The translations under genes were made by a program, and so were the position numbers. From assembly GCF_016808335.1 (NCBI RefSeq), contig NC_053153.1:23279874-23343873 (forward strand): DNA of 64,000 bases. Direction: 5' to 3'. The stretch is from Panicum virgatum. Taxonomy: Eukaryota; Streptophyta; Magnoliopsida; Poales; Poaceae. The notes beneath the pieces were generated by a model. The model did not search any database. It was not told where the DNA came from and saw only the letters and a list, made by a program, of their open reading frames with translations. Shown in pieces: positions 1-11,774 of this stretch. Position 1 is the stretch's first letter. Each line of letters opens with the position of its first letter.

Positions 1-896
1 GGATTCAAAACGCGTAGCTCAGCTCGGATGGAATCCAATCCACTAGCCACATATAGAAATGCTCAATCTAAGGAAAATTTGATTGCAAGGAATCCTACTC
101 CCTCTTGGCATAAATAACCAAACCATGAATATAATTTACAAAATGTGTTTAAATACTGTAGAATTTACACATTTTGAAATTATTGTTGGCCATACTATTT
201 TAAAAGGTTCATCCGAAATATTCACACAACAGATACTGCTGGTCAAAGTTGAAACGTGTTGGAGTACATGCATGTATTTCAAAACGACAGTTACTTCTGA
301 CTGGAGGGCTACTGTATTAAAACTAGCCAACTGTATATTAGCGTATATCTTGGTTTTTTCCTTGCTATATTTATTTCCCACCAGCAAGATTGATGAACAT
401 TAACCGAGTAAATATCTTTTGGATATTATTTCATAGTTACAATGTCGCATGCGAGTTGGGTCCAAGGTTGAGTTGGCAGATGCAACACTTGAATATAGAG
501 ATGCCGCCGCGAATCTTTCTGTCAATGATCGCTTTTGTAATGTTTTTTTTGCTATAGTTTATGGGCGGCTGTGTTCCATCACGTACGTACTCTATCAGCA
601 AGTTTATGGGCGGCTGCTATGAACTCGAAATAAGTACCTCGTTAGCTAGTGGCGAAGACTGCTGGATCAAACGATTAGGAAGACATCAAGCTGACTCTGA
701 GTATAGTAAGCGCATGCATGCCCTCGGGCCGGCAGCTCGTTCAACGTTCAACACGAGAACTCCAATCCAATCGTTCAAAAGGTACATGCTGCGGGTTGAA
801 CTAAACTCGTTCGTGCTCAGCTAATCTAATCCATGATGGTGAAAAGCTACCGATCGATTAAGTGGACCGTGTAGGCACTAGCACACCAATGCATAC
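1..896. other. Intergenic, no gene recognised
   Basis: AT-rich DNA with only short, unconvincing open frames on both strands. The one structure I see is a direct repeat of GTTTATGGGCGGCTG at 557-571 and 602-616. No transposon termini or protein homology were recognised. Confidence 0.5.
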
Positions 897-1324
897 TTAG
901 GGCGTGATTGGTTCTTGTCCGAGCGGAGCCTGTCTCGCACCAGGGGAGCTAGGTTCAACGGAGCCAGGCCCAAGGCATGCGACCCGACGGTGATTGGTTG
1001 CTCGTTTGCATGCTGGTAGGATGTGCAGGGAAATTGATTGGGTGGTCCACTGGTTGCACCGCTCGTCTCTGTTTTGGTGCAGCACACACACGTCTAGGCA
1101 TGCAGCGAGCTAGACCCGCTAGAAACGTTCATTTTGCCTCCATTCACGTAGCCTGGCTCGAAGGTACACTTTGCATCGTGAGAACCAGACTCTGGCGTTG
1201 CTTTTTTTTTGAGGGGGGCTACGGCCAGCAAAACGCCAGCCTGAACACATTTGTATTAATATGCGAGGTTGTACACAGAGGCGGAGCTGCCCATAGCGCA
1301 CGGTGGGGCAGCTGCCCCAGCTAC

Positions 1325-1962
1325 CGCTGTGGTTGCTCCACTACACCCCTGTCTTCTCCGGTAATCCTCCAGAGCTCCGGCTGCCCTCGCCTCGCCGGTC
1401 GGCGGTTACCCACCGCTCGTTCTCTCGCGTCCAGCATAGAAGGCAGGCAACGGCCCAAGCTCAAACAAAGTCTAATAGCTAAGCCAACCAGGTGAGAGGC
1501 CACCCACCACTCCAAGGCTCCAGACTCCAATCGATCCCCTCGGCCCTCCCTCCTCTCAGACCTAGTGCTCGCCGCTCGGCATCGGCAACGCGGGCACGCC
1601 GCGGCGGCGGCGGCGCAGCCTTCATGGTGGGAGAGCAGGATCGGCAAGGGCTCGCCCCTGCGCCGTACTGGTCCAAGCGGCGGCAGCACCGCTACTCGTG
1701 CCCAGCTCCAGCCACGACAGCTGGGCAGCTGGCTGGCGCTGTAGCTCTCCTGCGTGGACAGCTCGAACGACCCGTTACCGCCGCTATTGTGGCTGTTGTT
1801 GGCGGCGGGGCTTAGGCCAGCCGTCGAGTTCAGCGTGCTGGAGCTCGACCCGATGGAGAACCACCAGCGGCGCTACGGCGGGCCACCAGAGGGGCCACCC
1901 TGCTGCAGCGCGTCCGGGTCCTGCAGGCTGCAGGTAGCCCGCGGCGAAGTCCCCGTTGTACC
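1325..1962. other. GC-rich insert between 12-bp direct repeats inside the LINE 3' UTR
   Basis: TGCCCCAGCTAC occurs at 1313-1324 and again at 1963-1974, bracketing 638 bp that are much richer in GC than the surrounding LINE. The block has CGG/GCC runs and open stretches on both strands. The minus strand reads as low-complexity Ser/Asn-rich peptide (for example AANNSHNSGGNGSFELS), which looks like part of a disordered plant protein, but I do not recognise it. A captured gene fragment or processed insertion flanked by a target duplication is the likeliest reading. Confidence 0.4.
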
Positions 1963-2039
1963 TGCCCCAGCTACATTTTCTCCTGGCTCCGCCGTTGTAC
2001 ATACAGAATTTACAGCAAAAAAGAGTATTGGGGGGGAGC

Positions 2040-3281
2040 TATGTACAAACTAATTTACATTGAGAGCAGAACACCACGCGTGGAGGTAAGCTTTGTCCAA
2101 TGGCGATCGCATCTTGGAGGATAGCCAAACAAGTACTAGCAACTGTGGGGAACAAGGAATTGAAACACAACAGAATTGCGCGCCTTCCAGACATTCCAGA
2201 GCACAGCAGTGATAATGGTGGAGCGAGTTCGCGGGGAGACCTCATCAGAGAAATACGGCAGGTCCCAAAGTTCTCTGAAAGAGGTCAAGTGAGGAGCAAT
2301 GTTCCAACCATACCATTGAGTAACCCACGGGCAAGAGGACATCGCAGCAGCAGATGATCTTGATCCTCATAAGCGCTGCAGTACTGACACAGAGCAGATT
2401 CAACGATCAGTGGTGGTGGAGCAAGGCAGCAGAGGGCAGCCGGTTGTGATGCACCAGCCAGAGGAAGTGCTTACATCTCGGGATGGCAGCGTTGGACCAG
2501 ATGCAATCAGAAAAGCTATCGATCGGTCGCTGCTCATATGCCATAAGTAGAAGCCACGGGAGGAGAAAGGCTGAAGATCATTGCCGATGCCGCGACGATC
2601 CGGGATGTGTGGTAGGAGTGCAACATCAGCCAGGGCAAGCTGGATTGCACCCAGCTGCGAGGAGGCCACCGAGGTCAGACGCAGATGCAGAGGGATTAGC
2701 CACTTCTCTTGAAGATAGGCATGAGCAACAGTGATGATGTGGGTCTTGGGCAGAAGGAAAGCAGAGCAGGGAACAAGTCGGCGAGCGGCTGTGGTCCAAT
2801 CCAATGATCGAACCAGAAGCTAGTAAACTGACCACTGCCAAGGTGAACTTTGGTGCAGCTTCGGAAGGTAGGTAGCAGTTGACGGAGAGTAGTCCAAATC
2901 GCAGTGTCCAGGTGATGTGCGTCTCCAAGGTCCCTGCCAGCACCATCACCATACATAAGGTGAAACCATTTCTGCCAGTTGGTGGTCGGAACCTGCAAGA
3001 GCTTGTCGACAACTTGGACAGGAGGCCCTTGTTCTGAGATCAAGGCGCTTAATGCCCAGCCCACCACGAGTTCTATCCCAGCAAACCAGCTCCAAGCAGC
3101 CTTGCATTGCTCCCCCCCCCCCCCCCCGTGCAGGTGGTGTCCCCCGTCCAGATGAAAGCACGCCTCTTGGCATCAATTGCTTCAATAGTGCCTTTGTTAG
3201 AGTAGAACACATGGCATAGACAGCGCGGGCGCCCAGAACAGCATTGGCAAGAACAGTCCGGCCACTAGGTGAGAGCAGCTT
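2040..3281 (-). pseudogene. LINE ORF2 C-terminal fragment (reverse transcriptase / zf-RVT region)
   Basis: Spread over several minus frames are hallmarks of plant LINE ORF2 downstream of the RT core. They are, in order: a segment like SGRTVLANAVLGARAVYAMC (about 3210-3270); the block FTSFWFDHWIGPQPLADLFPA (about 2800, quoted in part: FWFDHWIGPQPLADLFPA); the zinc-finger RVT region with IPRCKHFLWLVHHNRL (about 2470) and then CQYCSAYEDQDHLLLRCPLA; and a tail with RSTIITAVLWNVWKARN. The reading frame changes several times, so it cannot make a functional protein. The N-terminal endonuclease and RT catalytic domains are absent because the insertion is 5'-truncated. A run of about 15 C at 3112-3127 adds a probable length error or slippage site. 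Confidence 0.8.
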
Positions 3282-3373
3282 ACTCTGGCGTTGCTCCAGC
3301 TAACTAATCACGAAGACGTCGCATTCGGGAAGCCAGGTGGTAAGCCGGTAAAAGCAACCAACCAATCAGACCC

Positions 3374-3904
3374 TTATTAAGAACTGGACAACACGGCAAT
3401 CGTGAAGAAATAATGATCATTGATTAGCCGGGCATTGTATCATTGACCAAGTTTCTTGGATGGGTTAGCATCAGCAATGTAGCAGGTCCACTTGTTGCAA
3501 ATAAACCCTGGAATTAATACTTGACATGATGCCCGTGCCTGTGCCGTTTACAGGTGGGCCCAGTTTTCACAAACAAGTTGGATACTTGTGTTGGACAAAA
3601 GGAGAAGGTACATACAAGGGGAAAAAACGAATGAGACCATTGAACCTTTGCCACACTTTACCTCGTCCTTTTAAAAGGTATATAAGAAAAGGGGAGACAA
3701 TGAGAGTACACGGGGACGTCGCTAGAACGAACGGTGACCTAACAGGTATAGTGGTGTTGGATGAGCGGCCTTGATAGCCGATGCCCTTCCAACCAGTGGC
3801 AGAATGGGACTGTCTGGTGTCTGCTTGGAGAGGTCGTTAATGGTGGTGTGCCGTTGCAGCCATGTGCCTTAGATTTTTCGTTCTCCCCTAAAAAGTAAAA
3901 ACCG
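3374..3904. other. Intergenic, no gene recognised
   Basis: Short open frames only. No termini, repeats or protein similarity that I can support. Confidence 0.4.
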
Positions 3905-4208
3905 AATTGAGATGCACGAGTTGACGAGTACTTTACTACTGCTATCATGGTGGTTCGGTCGACCAAACATGTATACATGCACAACACATACCAGCAGCTG
4001 ATACAACATGAAAAGCAGCAAGCTAAGATGCATGTATCTTCAAGTACATCCAAACCCAATTGAGATGCACGAGTTGACGAGTACTTTCTACTGCTATCAT
4101 GGTGGTTCGGTCGACCAAACATGTATACATGCACAACACATACCAGCAGCTGATACAACATGAAAAGCAGCAAGCTAAGATGCATGTATCTTCAAGTACA
4201 TCCAAACC
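3905..4208. repeat. 153-bp tandem duplication (two copies)
   Basis: A unit beginning AATTGAGATGCACGAGTTGA runs 3905-4057 and repeats almost identically from 4058 to about 4208. The two copies differ mainly by one inserted base near GTACTTT. Near-identity implies a recent local duplication. The unit contains no recognisable gene. Confidence 0.9.
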
Positions 4209-5789
4209 CCGCGGAAGATGGAGGAGCCACCAAACCCTGAAATCCACTGTTATCAAAAAAAAAACCCTGAAATCCACGGGTGACTGGCCGGCGTCCAGCG
4301 ATGCCGAGATGCCCAAGCCCGTGACGTCGTGGCGGGCCCAGGTAGTTACGGGATATCCGACGGCTGACGCTGCTACAGGCCAGCGAAATTAATCAAACCC
4401 GGCCCATCGGCTACCAGAAACTGACGTGATGGACTGCGCGGCTAGAACGACCGCGACAATTGTTTGCTTTGTTCAGAGTTTGGGCATTTAAGAGCGGGGA
4501 GAAAAATGCGTGCGAGCCATGGCCATTTCGTGATGCTGCTCCTGATGACTTTCTGGATTGATGGCCTGGTCCTGGTTGAATCGTCGGCTGTTCCATTGTT
4601 CGTTATTTTCCTCACATCATGATCCCAAAACTGACTTTCGATCCGTAATCTCTCTGAAAATACAGTTTGATGCATGACAAGTTGACAACAGATAAAATAA
4701 TCCCTAGCTAGATCGAAATGCACGCTAGGCATTTTCTCAACCTCTGATGCCAACTGAAAACGAAGAGTACGTGCCATTATATTGGAGAGAACAAGAGGTT
4801 ATCGTCCGCACACTATGAGCATACTAGTATACACTTCGTCCAGTAGAACAAAATGCGAGGCTAGATACGACCCGAACGATCTCGACAGCTACGGCGTCAC
4901 CTACCGCGCCAAGCGTCGCTGATGCCATCCACTTGTTCTTCCAGCTGCGGCCTTCTGGTCAAGGAATGCACCCCCCGGCGCTGGGAAAAGACGACCATCC
5001 CCGTCGCTTGTACGCCATGTCCAACGGCTCAGTGTGTGACCGTGCTGGGCGCGGACATGGTTGCTCCGATCCGTCGGGCTCGGCAGAGCCGTCCGCGCTC
5101 TAGCTACCAACCGAGCCTGTGCGCGCGCGGTGTGCGTGTGTACGCTAGGCGCCAGTGTCCGCCCGCACGCGCGACAAGCGAGCGCGCGCTGGGCGCGCCG
5201 CGCCGGGCCGGGAGTTCGCTGTCGCGGCGTGGTCGTCTCGACGAGGCTCAAGCGGCGGCGCAAGACTACTCACGGCGTCGCCGGCCATGGTGTCAACGGC
5301 GGAACAGTGCCGCATCAAGCCAGTGATATTGCCGACGGATTCTTCAGGAAAATAAATGAAATATTGGGTTGGTGGAGCTGCCGCAGCTCTACTGGTAGCT
5401 GGTGAGCTAGAGGGGTGGTGCTAGTGGATAAGCTACATGGGCCTACTACTACTAATAAACTCCTAAAATAGATGCTTCATTACCTCCTTAATGAACATAG
5501 ATCATCCCTAATAATGGGAAAAGGTTTTTTTTTCAAAATAAAGCTAAACAAGGGCCGGCTTGACGTAGGGAAATGATGGAGGGACGACGACCACGCAGCA
5601 GCTTTGGCATCGTCATCGCCACGTAATCGTGGCATCAACGTTCAAAGAACTCGACACTTTGAAGTTTTCGTTCTATGTGAAGACAGTTAAGCACAGAAAG
5701 AAAGTGATTGCGCAATTACCTTTAATTTGACTTGATCCCTAAAAGTGCCCTGCTTTTTTTCACACTACAAATACTCGTGTAGCATTGTA
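4209..5789. other. Intergenic; GC-rich stretch 4850-5330 with no identifiable gene
   Basis: 4250-4280 has a small direct repeat (CCCTGAAATCCAC twice). From about 4850 to 5330 base composition becomes GC-rich and open frames exist on both strands. A plus-strand peptide DPNDLDSYGVTYRAK at about 4870-4915 looks exon-like, but I cannot name a family. No start, splice structure or partner exon is evident. Confidence 0.3.
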
Positions 5790-5889
5790 CTCCCTCTATA
5801 TCTTAATAGATGACATTTCAGACCAAACAATTGCACTAAAATAAACTAAAATTCTTGTCTTAACGACAAGTAAAAAGATACGGAGGGAG
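5790..5889. mobile_element. Stowaway-type MITE (100 bp)
   Basis: The left end CTCCCTCTATATC and right end GATACGGAGGGAG are inverted and close to the Stowaway consensus CTCCCTCYGTYCC. Both ends are flanked by the dinucleotide TA (5788-5789 and 5890-5891), as expected of Tc1/mariner-derived MITEs. There is no coding capacity. Confidence 0.9.
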
Positions 5890-8745
5890 TAACTTACAGC
5901 TCGTATAAAGCACACGCACGAACTGATAGGTCTCGGTCTCACACGCTGCCACTTTTGACAAAAGCATCCTTGAAGGAACAAAATGCTACTAAAGGGGCTT
6001 GCGTCAACTGGGTTACCGGATATTACCTTGTCACATCAAGAGCAGCTGTCGCGCCGCGATCTTTCACCAAATGAGCAGAGATGACGGTATGGCTTATATT
6101 GTAGAAATCCTGAAGAATAAGAACGCTAGTGGGTGAGCTCATCATAGGCACATAAAACCGGGGCAAGGAAACTGCTTTGAACAAGCATACCACATCAGCA
6201 TCAGCATCAGCAATCCAGCATACAGAGAATATGCATGGGGCCCTGAAGTGCGTTTGCCAGAAAGCAGCTCCTCACCTTTTCATCGGCTAATTTTATCAGC
6301 CAGTGCAGAAGAATGATGATCTGCCTCGGTTCACCGATTCATCATTCGCATTCACAATCACAGATCAACTCCAATGGGGGTAGCTTCTTTTTGGTAATTT
6401 TTTATGTTTTTTTGGAGCACTAGCTGTGTGATTGCGTGGCTCTGTTTTAAGCATGACGCACAAAATGAAAACAAGTTCTGCATCGCTCTAAGAAGTGTAA
6501 GTCAGCGATGCAGAATAGGGACAGTTTACCGGACAACCCTCTTCATATTGTACACCGTTTCTCCCACTTGTGCTTGCCTCCTATAGGCAATGAGGGTTCC
6601 TCTCCCACTCCACGTATACTTGAAACTTTCAACAACTTAATAGGAGTATATTGTTCAGCTGCACCGTACCTGTTTGGATCCAAGTTAAAGAAATATAACC
6701 AACATACCAACTCGTAACCGATCAAATGGTGCAAACCACTAGCTCGCTTGATCTCTTCTTCCCCATTTTAGCTCACCAGATCCACTCCAAGAGGAAGGGC
6801 ATACATATAGGTCTAGGCTTATTAAGAAGTAACTGGGCTAAATTAACCCTTTTCCAGCTATCATGGTGACCCTGGAGCTTAACCGAAGGTGGCAGCCGAC
6901 CCGCCTGAAAGATGCACTGGACTGGACACTAGAGTCTGGAAACAGCTGGGTGCGGCTAAAGGCAGTGCAGCATAGCTCTTCAGGCATACTTCCCATTCAC
7001 GATTCAACATGGAAGGCCAAACCAGATATCACCGTCAGCCCTCAGTTCATCACTGTCATCTGCTTTCATCTTTGATCCCGTAAACGTCTCCAATTTGTGT
7101 TATGCTTGCAGGTAGAAAGCACGGGAGACGTGTCGCGGCGGAAGCATGCATGTCTGGTCATGAGTTCTTTCTCACGGGAAAGCAGTTTGTTGACGTTTTT
7201 GTGAAGAGAATAGGAAGGTGCAGCAACAATTGGGGTTGCATCTTCTCTAGGGCCAGCGAGTAGCCAGATCTTGAGCTATCCACATTATTCCGATCTGCAA
7301 AGAGGAAAAACTGCGGAACTGTGTTGTCAATAGGGTCTGTTAGTGAGCAGAGCACAAAGGGTTGTGTTGGAAGTGATGTGAATGTCTACAGAACCTTACA
7401 GTACACTAATCAGTAGCTGCTGAATGCGGTGGAGGAAAGCAAAGGTGGTTTAGTCTCAAATGTAAAAGTTGAATGTGAAATGAGATCCCACAAAATCAGA
7501 TGCTGATGGCCATATTGAAGATTTCTTTTAACATCAGTAACCCTTGTCCTTGTTTCACATAAGTCTTCATTGTTACGGTTTCCGTCCCAAAAACGACAAA
7601 CCCCACCAACCAATGGGAACTAATAGACATGTCCGAGATGTTGAAACTTTCAGGCAGCCATTGACCCTATGGTACCAGTAATTCAAGTACATCAAAAAAA
7701 AAGTCAGAGATAACAGGACTCTCCATGGCAACACGAATTAGAGAAACAATATCTGGAACCTTTACCAAGAATTAGGTACAATTGACCTCATGGTTGCAGT
7801 AATTCAAGTACAGACCGAAAAGAAGTCAATGATAACAGAACTCTCACCAACAACCATCAATTGGAGCGAGCAACCATACGTGTTAAGAAATCAAGAAGAG
7901 GGGAAACCCAAAAGGCAGAAGAACCGGACAGAGCAAACTGATGATGCAAGTATGCAACCAAATATCTAGGATTTTATATAACGGTCTACCATGAGTGGGG
8001 TTCATGACATCGATCTGTTGATTTGCCAAACCACAAAGCCCCAATGTTCCTCGGTGGTAGGTCTGGTCAATTAGAAATAGAATTGGGCACATGTGGGACC
8101 CATGAGGCTTGACTGCTGAAGAGTTAGCTAATGCACATGATCTTAAGAAATTAAAAGTTTATCTTTCTATATTTTTTTAAAATGTTTACTTTGTGTCTTT
8201 AAAGTTCGATAACTCTAGCAGGGTTCACGACTTCCCTGGCATCCTAGAAATGTTGCTAAAACAGTTCTTGGACCCATGGTGATGACTCAGGAGTCATGAA
8301 AAAATATGGATGTCAAGCACTGAACTGACACTGCACCACTTAGGTCCAGTGAAACATAACAGACACAACAACTAACAAAGTCACAAAATCTGTATGAAAT
8401 AAGTATACATTCAAATATGGAGAAAAATCATGTTCCTGTGCTCAGATTTGAAGGATACATCCAGGAGACAGATGGAAGAGAAATATGATGACACACCAAT
8501 TTGTCCGAGTAGGTCAGATATGTAGATCAATTAGGTTATCTCATGTTTTTAGTCTGGGCATAAAGTAGCTTGTCCCTATTTTGTTGTGGTTGATGAATGA
8601 GACATGGAAGTTGGAACCGTAGCTTACTGGCAAAGACTAGAATTAGCACTAGCATCCATATACCAGCTAGTTTGTCTAAAATTTACATGGTCTCTCCAGA
8701 GTCCAGACAACAAGAAAACAAGCCATATACCTTTTTATGCTGCTG
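5890..8745. other. Non-coding; possible 3' flank of the CRM-domain gene
   Basis: No gene is recognised. Open frames are all under about 75 codons and show no family motifs. Content seen: a short AGCATC microsatellite near 6190, and an imperfect 121-bp duplication starting at 7661. The right part lies downstream of the minus-strand CRM exon and would be its 3' flank. Confidence 0.35.
7661..7850. repeat. Imperfect ~121-bp tandem duplication
   Basis: TTGACCCTATGGTACCAG at 7661 is echoed by TTGACCTCATGGTTGCAG near 7782. The following TAATTCAAGTACA and the later GATAACAG.ACTCTC blocks are in the same order and spacing. The copies are clearly diverged, so this is an old duplication. Confidence 0.6.
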
Positions 8746-9086
8746 CTACCCTCGGCTGTATGACGATCCCTTGGATGCCATTGGTCTCCTCTTCTGCTGA
8801 GAGCTAAATGTGGATCCAGATTTAACAAATCTTCTGCCTGGGCTGTTTCTAGGACGTTCTTCAAATGATTCTTCAGATTTTACAAATCGCCTAGCATTTC
8901 TTCTTTAGCTCTCGCAAATCTCCTAGCATTTTCAGCAACCTCTTGCCTCTTTTTCATCTTGCTAGTGCTAGGCCTATACAGAATAATTGAGCGGCCGATT
9001 TGGTCAACAGCAATAGATCCTGTTGACTCCTCAAGTTGCAGTATCACAGAGGTTAGTTCCGCAGGGCAGTTCCCGTGAATCTTTAG
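8746..9086 (-). pseudogene. CRM (CRS1/YhbY) domain protein, frameshifted C-terminal exon
   Basis: A minus-strand exon begins after a splice acceptor (AG at 9087-9088, preceded by a T-rich tract). It encodes the end of a CRM RNA-binding domain, ending in STGSIAVDQIGRSIILYRP. In this family the block TGG..V..IG...ILYR closes the alpha/beta CRM fold used by group II intron splicing factors of plant organelles. A basic tail follows (MKKRQEVAENARRFAR). One base then appears to be missing near GAAGAAATGCTAGG (about 8905). The current frame stops after EEMLGDL, whereas the next frame continues naturally as RRFVKSEESFEERP and ends in KGSSYSRG at a stop (8746-8748). Upstream exons with the rest of the CRM domain were not found between 9.1 and 24 kb, so this looks like a broken or orphan gene end. 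An alternative is a genuine last exon with a sequencing indel. Confidence 0.6.
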
Positions 9087-10365
9087 CTGTTATAGCATAG
9101 AAATGTTGGTGAGAAGAACGTGACTGATGTGAGAGGAATGCTGAAGGAAATGGAAAACCAAGCAAAAGCCTAATATACACTGAATCTTGCATCCTTATTT
9201 CATTCTTGCACATGAATTGGATCAAAGAAAATTTCATGAGAAAATTATCACAACTGTCAGGCATCAAATGCACAGAGCCACCCAATTCCAGCATCATGTC
9301 CTCCCAACTTGGGCAAGTTGAACACATGATTTCCTGAGTTTATATTATGATGGTTTCAGTTTCATGAAAAACTTGAATACATATAACTACAAGATGAGAT
9401 TTCTTCACTTAGGTCTTATTGAAAGTGTTGGAATAAAAAATATTCTGTTAGCAGGAAGTATGAACAATAAACTTTGATGTCCATACCAACATTGATAATC
9501 TGTTGGAACCTCCTAAGTCCAAATGCAAACAGAAATTAGCCCATTGGAGCCTCTGTTGAGTGTTGATCATCAAAAATCAGCCCAAACCAACCTTATCATA
9601 ACAATCTCCACAGCACAGTTTCAACCTGTCACCCATTCCATCCACTTAAGAGTTAAGACCCAAGTGAGCCAGTATTCCAGCTTTGGACAGTTGGCTGTCC
9701 TATTAATAATTCAGGGTTAGCACTTAGCAAAACCAACTTCTAAACCTACTTCTGATGAATAATATATGGAGTCAATTATCATTGGGCAGGAGAATCTTCT
9801 AGGTTTTAGCATCAACAATTGAGTGAACATGGGGGCATGTGTGCTCCGCGAGCATCAACTCGTATTCTCAGATCTAACTGCGCCTAACGGCTAACGCTTG
9901 CATAGATTTCTTCTCATTCCCATTAAGCCAGGAACTTAATAGAGCTATAGATATTTATTTCAGGTAAATGTAACAAGACCCAACTAAAATACAGTAACAG
10001 GTCCTGTTACTAGTTTGATTCAGCCCTCTTGTAATCAACTCAGACCATTATCAACACCACTACACCAGCCTATATGGAGTCAACACCGCTCCCACCCATG
10101 TGCAATCAAATACCAATCTATCGCATATAAGAAAAATACCAATCTATTACGTATAAGAAAAAATACCAATCTATCGCGTATAAGAAAAATACCAATCTAT
10201 CGTAGTCTTAGCCCAACACTGCGGCTCAGTCTTTGCCAGCTTGCAGCGGGAGGAACTCCATCCATCCGGCGGCAACCAGCTTGCCACTTCCACTCTGGTG
10301 GTGAATCTGGTCTTTTGGCTGCTTCCTCACTGATCTCTAAGCATACCAGCTTCCACGTATCCCTG
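9087..10365. other. Non-coding, includes four ~30-bp repeats
   Basis: No exon is recognised. At 10109-10204 the sequence ATACCAATCTATCGCGTATA recurs four times with a period of 29-30 bp, separated by A-rich linkers. The LTR element that follows begins at 10366. Confidence 0.5.
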
Positions 10366-11467
10366 TGTCGTGGTGCTGCAAACCACGGCCGGGTGGCGGA
10401 AGGCACCCGCCCTAGCCCAGAGGGTGTGTACTCGGGGTTAGCTAGTCTTAGTTCGATCTCACTCAAGAACACGAGGAACACAGCAGGATTTAGAGTGGTT
10501 CGGGCCGCCGGAGCGTAATACCCTACGTCCACTGTGTGTTGTATTGCCTTCCCACGAGAGTGAGAAGTTTGCTAGAGCTTGAGTCTGGATTGTGGAGATC
10601 GTGTGTGAACCTGTGTTCTAGCGGGCGTGCTCTCCCTTTTATATGTCCAAGGGGAGCACGTACACTGAGCGGGGCCCCGACATGTGGACCCGGCGATGTA
10701 TTATAAACTACACTTTGGCCTTCAATGGCTCAGATCCGGAGATCTTGTCGTCGGCTTCTGTGCGTAGCTTCTGACCAGGGATGGTCTTGAGTTGTCCTGT
10801 CAGAGTAGAGTCTAGCCTTTGCAGTCGCGCGTCGAGGGTCACGATGAAGCGCCGAACTACTGACTCAGTCCACTGTAGCAGCGTGCACTGTTGCTTCAGT
10901 CAGTAGCTGGTCATCATGACTCGTCGCTCATGCGCGCAGCGCTGAGTCTTTAATGCTTGTCTCGGTATCTGGCGATCCACAGTGTGGACTGACAAAAACT
11001 GCCCCGGTGCCCAGAGGCAGCAGATCCGCCTCAACCACTCGCACTTAATGCGGGTGGGTGAGGGAGCTTCCAGCGGAAGGCTGGCGCCCGCGCCCGCGTC
11101 TGCGTGACACGTGGCGCTCCGGACCCCACCCGAGCAGCTTGCTGAGCCGAGAGCTCACGGGGGGTCCGGATAGGCACGTGGAGGTCCCGGACCCGCCTGC
11201 GGGAGTCGGATGGCACGTGGAAGTCCCGGACACCGCCTGCGGGGGGTCCGGGTCCGCGGCCACAGGTGCTGAGCATTTCCACCTCTGGAGACACGTTGGT
11301 GACACCGGACCCGTCCCCAAACGGGAAGCGGGTCCGGGACCGTTGGTCCGGTGAGATGGAGTCGAACCCAGGAGTCCGGCTGCTCAGCTCCTTAGGCGTA
11401 GTTACGGATAACTACGCGAGTCTTGGCACAGTAGGAGTGGGTACCCCAGTTGTAGGGGTTACCGACA
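10366..11467 (-). repeat. Left (3') LTR
   Basis: It starts TGTCGTGGTGCTGC and ends TACCGACA, matching 13239-14342 throughout apart from small indels and one substituted patch at about 10430-10470. The LTRs also share a TATA-like TTTTATATG block and the phrase GCGTAATACCCTACGTCC, seen again in the unrelated LTR-like sequence at 38.5 kb. Confidence 0.85.
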
Positions 11468-11774
11468 GTGGCCCCGGGCCCGCCTCGGGAGAGGCAACGA
11501 ACCCGCAGGTGGGGCACTACTGTGAGCAACTTGGCTGCTTCTGGCACCCAGCGGTGCGCGCCGCAAGGGTCTTGCCCTGCATCGTCCATCCTTTGGGTCA
11601 CCTGCTGCATCATCACGTTTGGACCTGCACATGACTCAAGGTAAGATGCTTAGTAGCGTGCCCACGGGTCCCAAATCCTGTTGGCTGTAATCCTTTGAGA
11701 TGGATAGCTAGGTTCAGTGAACGAAGCTCAAGGGGCCGGCCTTTAGGTTAAGAGAAAGTCCGGACCTCCAGGTT

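Larger units (their letters stand above)
1203..3281 (-). mobile_element. 5'-truncated LINE inserted in the Harbinger-like element
   Basis: The insert is bounded by a 14-bp direct repeat, ACTCTGGCGTTGCT, at 1189-1202 and 3282-3295. Directly inside the left copy is a T run (1203-1210), which is the poly-A tail of a minus-strand LINE. The minus strand carries a reverse-transcriptase C-terminal region (2040-3281) and then a 3' UTR ending near GTAGCCCCCCTC before the A run. TSD, tail and coding sense agree, so this is a target-primed retrotransposition event that arrived without the 5' half of the element. A GC-rich block (1325-1962) sits within its 3' UTR. Confidence 0.8.
900..3373. mobile_element. 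Harbinger/PIF-like non-autonomous element, split by a LINE
   Basis: The left terminus reads GGGCGTGATTGGTT (900-913). The right terminus reads AACCAATCAGACCC (3360-3373), its imperfect inverse with 12 of 14 positions matching. Both ends are flanked by TTA (897-899 and 3374-3376), the target duplication typical of PIF/Harbinger elements, whose termini also begin GGG. Without the nested LINE the element would be about 0.38 kb, MITE size. No transposase is encoded. The pairing of the two termini is my inference from sequence and TSD. Confidence 0.55.

Noticed and set aside
977..1495. 172-codon plus-strand open frame
   Set aside because: It crosses the Harbinger left region, the LINE target duplication and poly-A tail, and the LINE 3' UTR, so it is a chance frame across three unrelated segments.
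3739..4316. Minus-strand frames of 97-148 codons at the 153-bp duplication
   Set aside because: They owe their length to the tandem duplicate and have no protein resemblance beyond repeating themselves.
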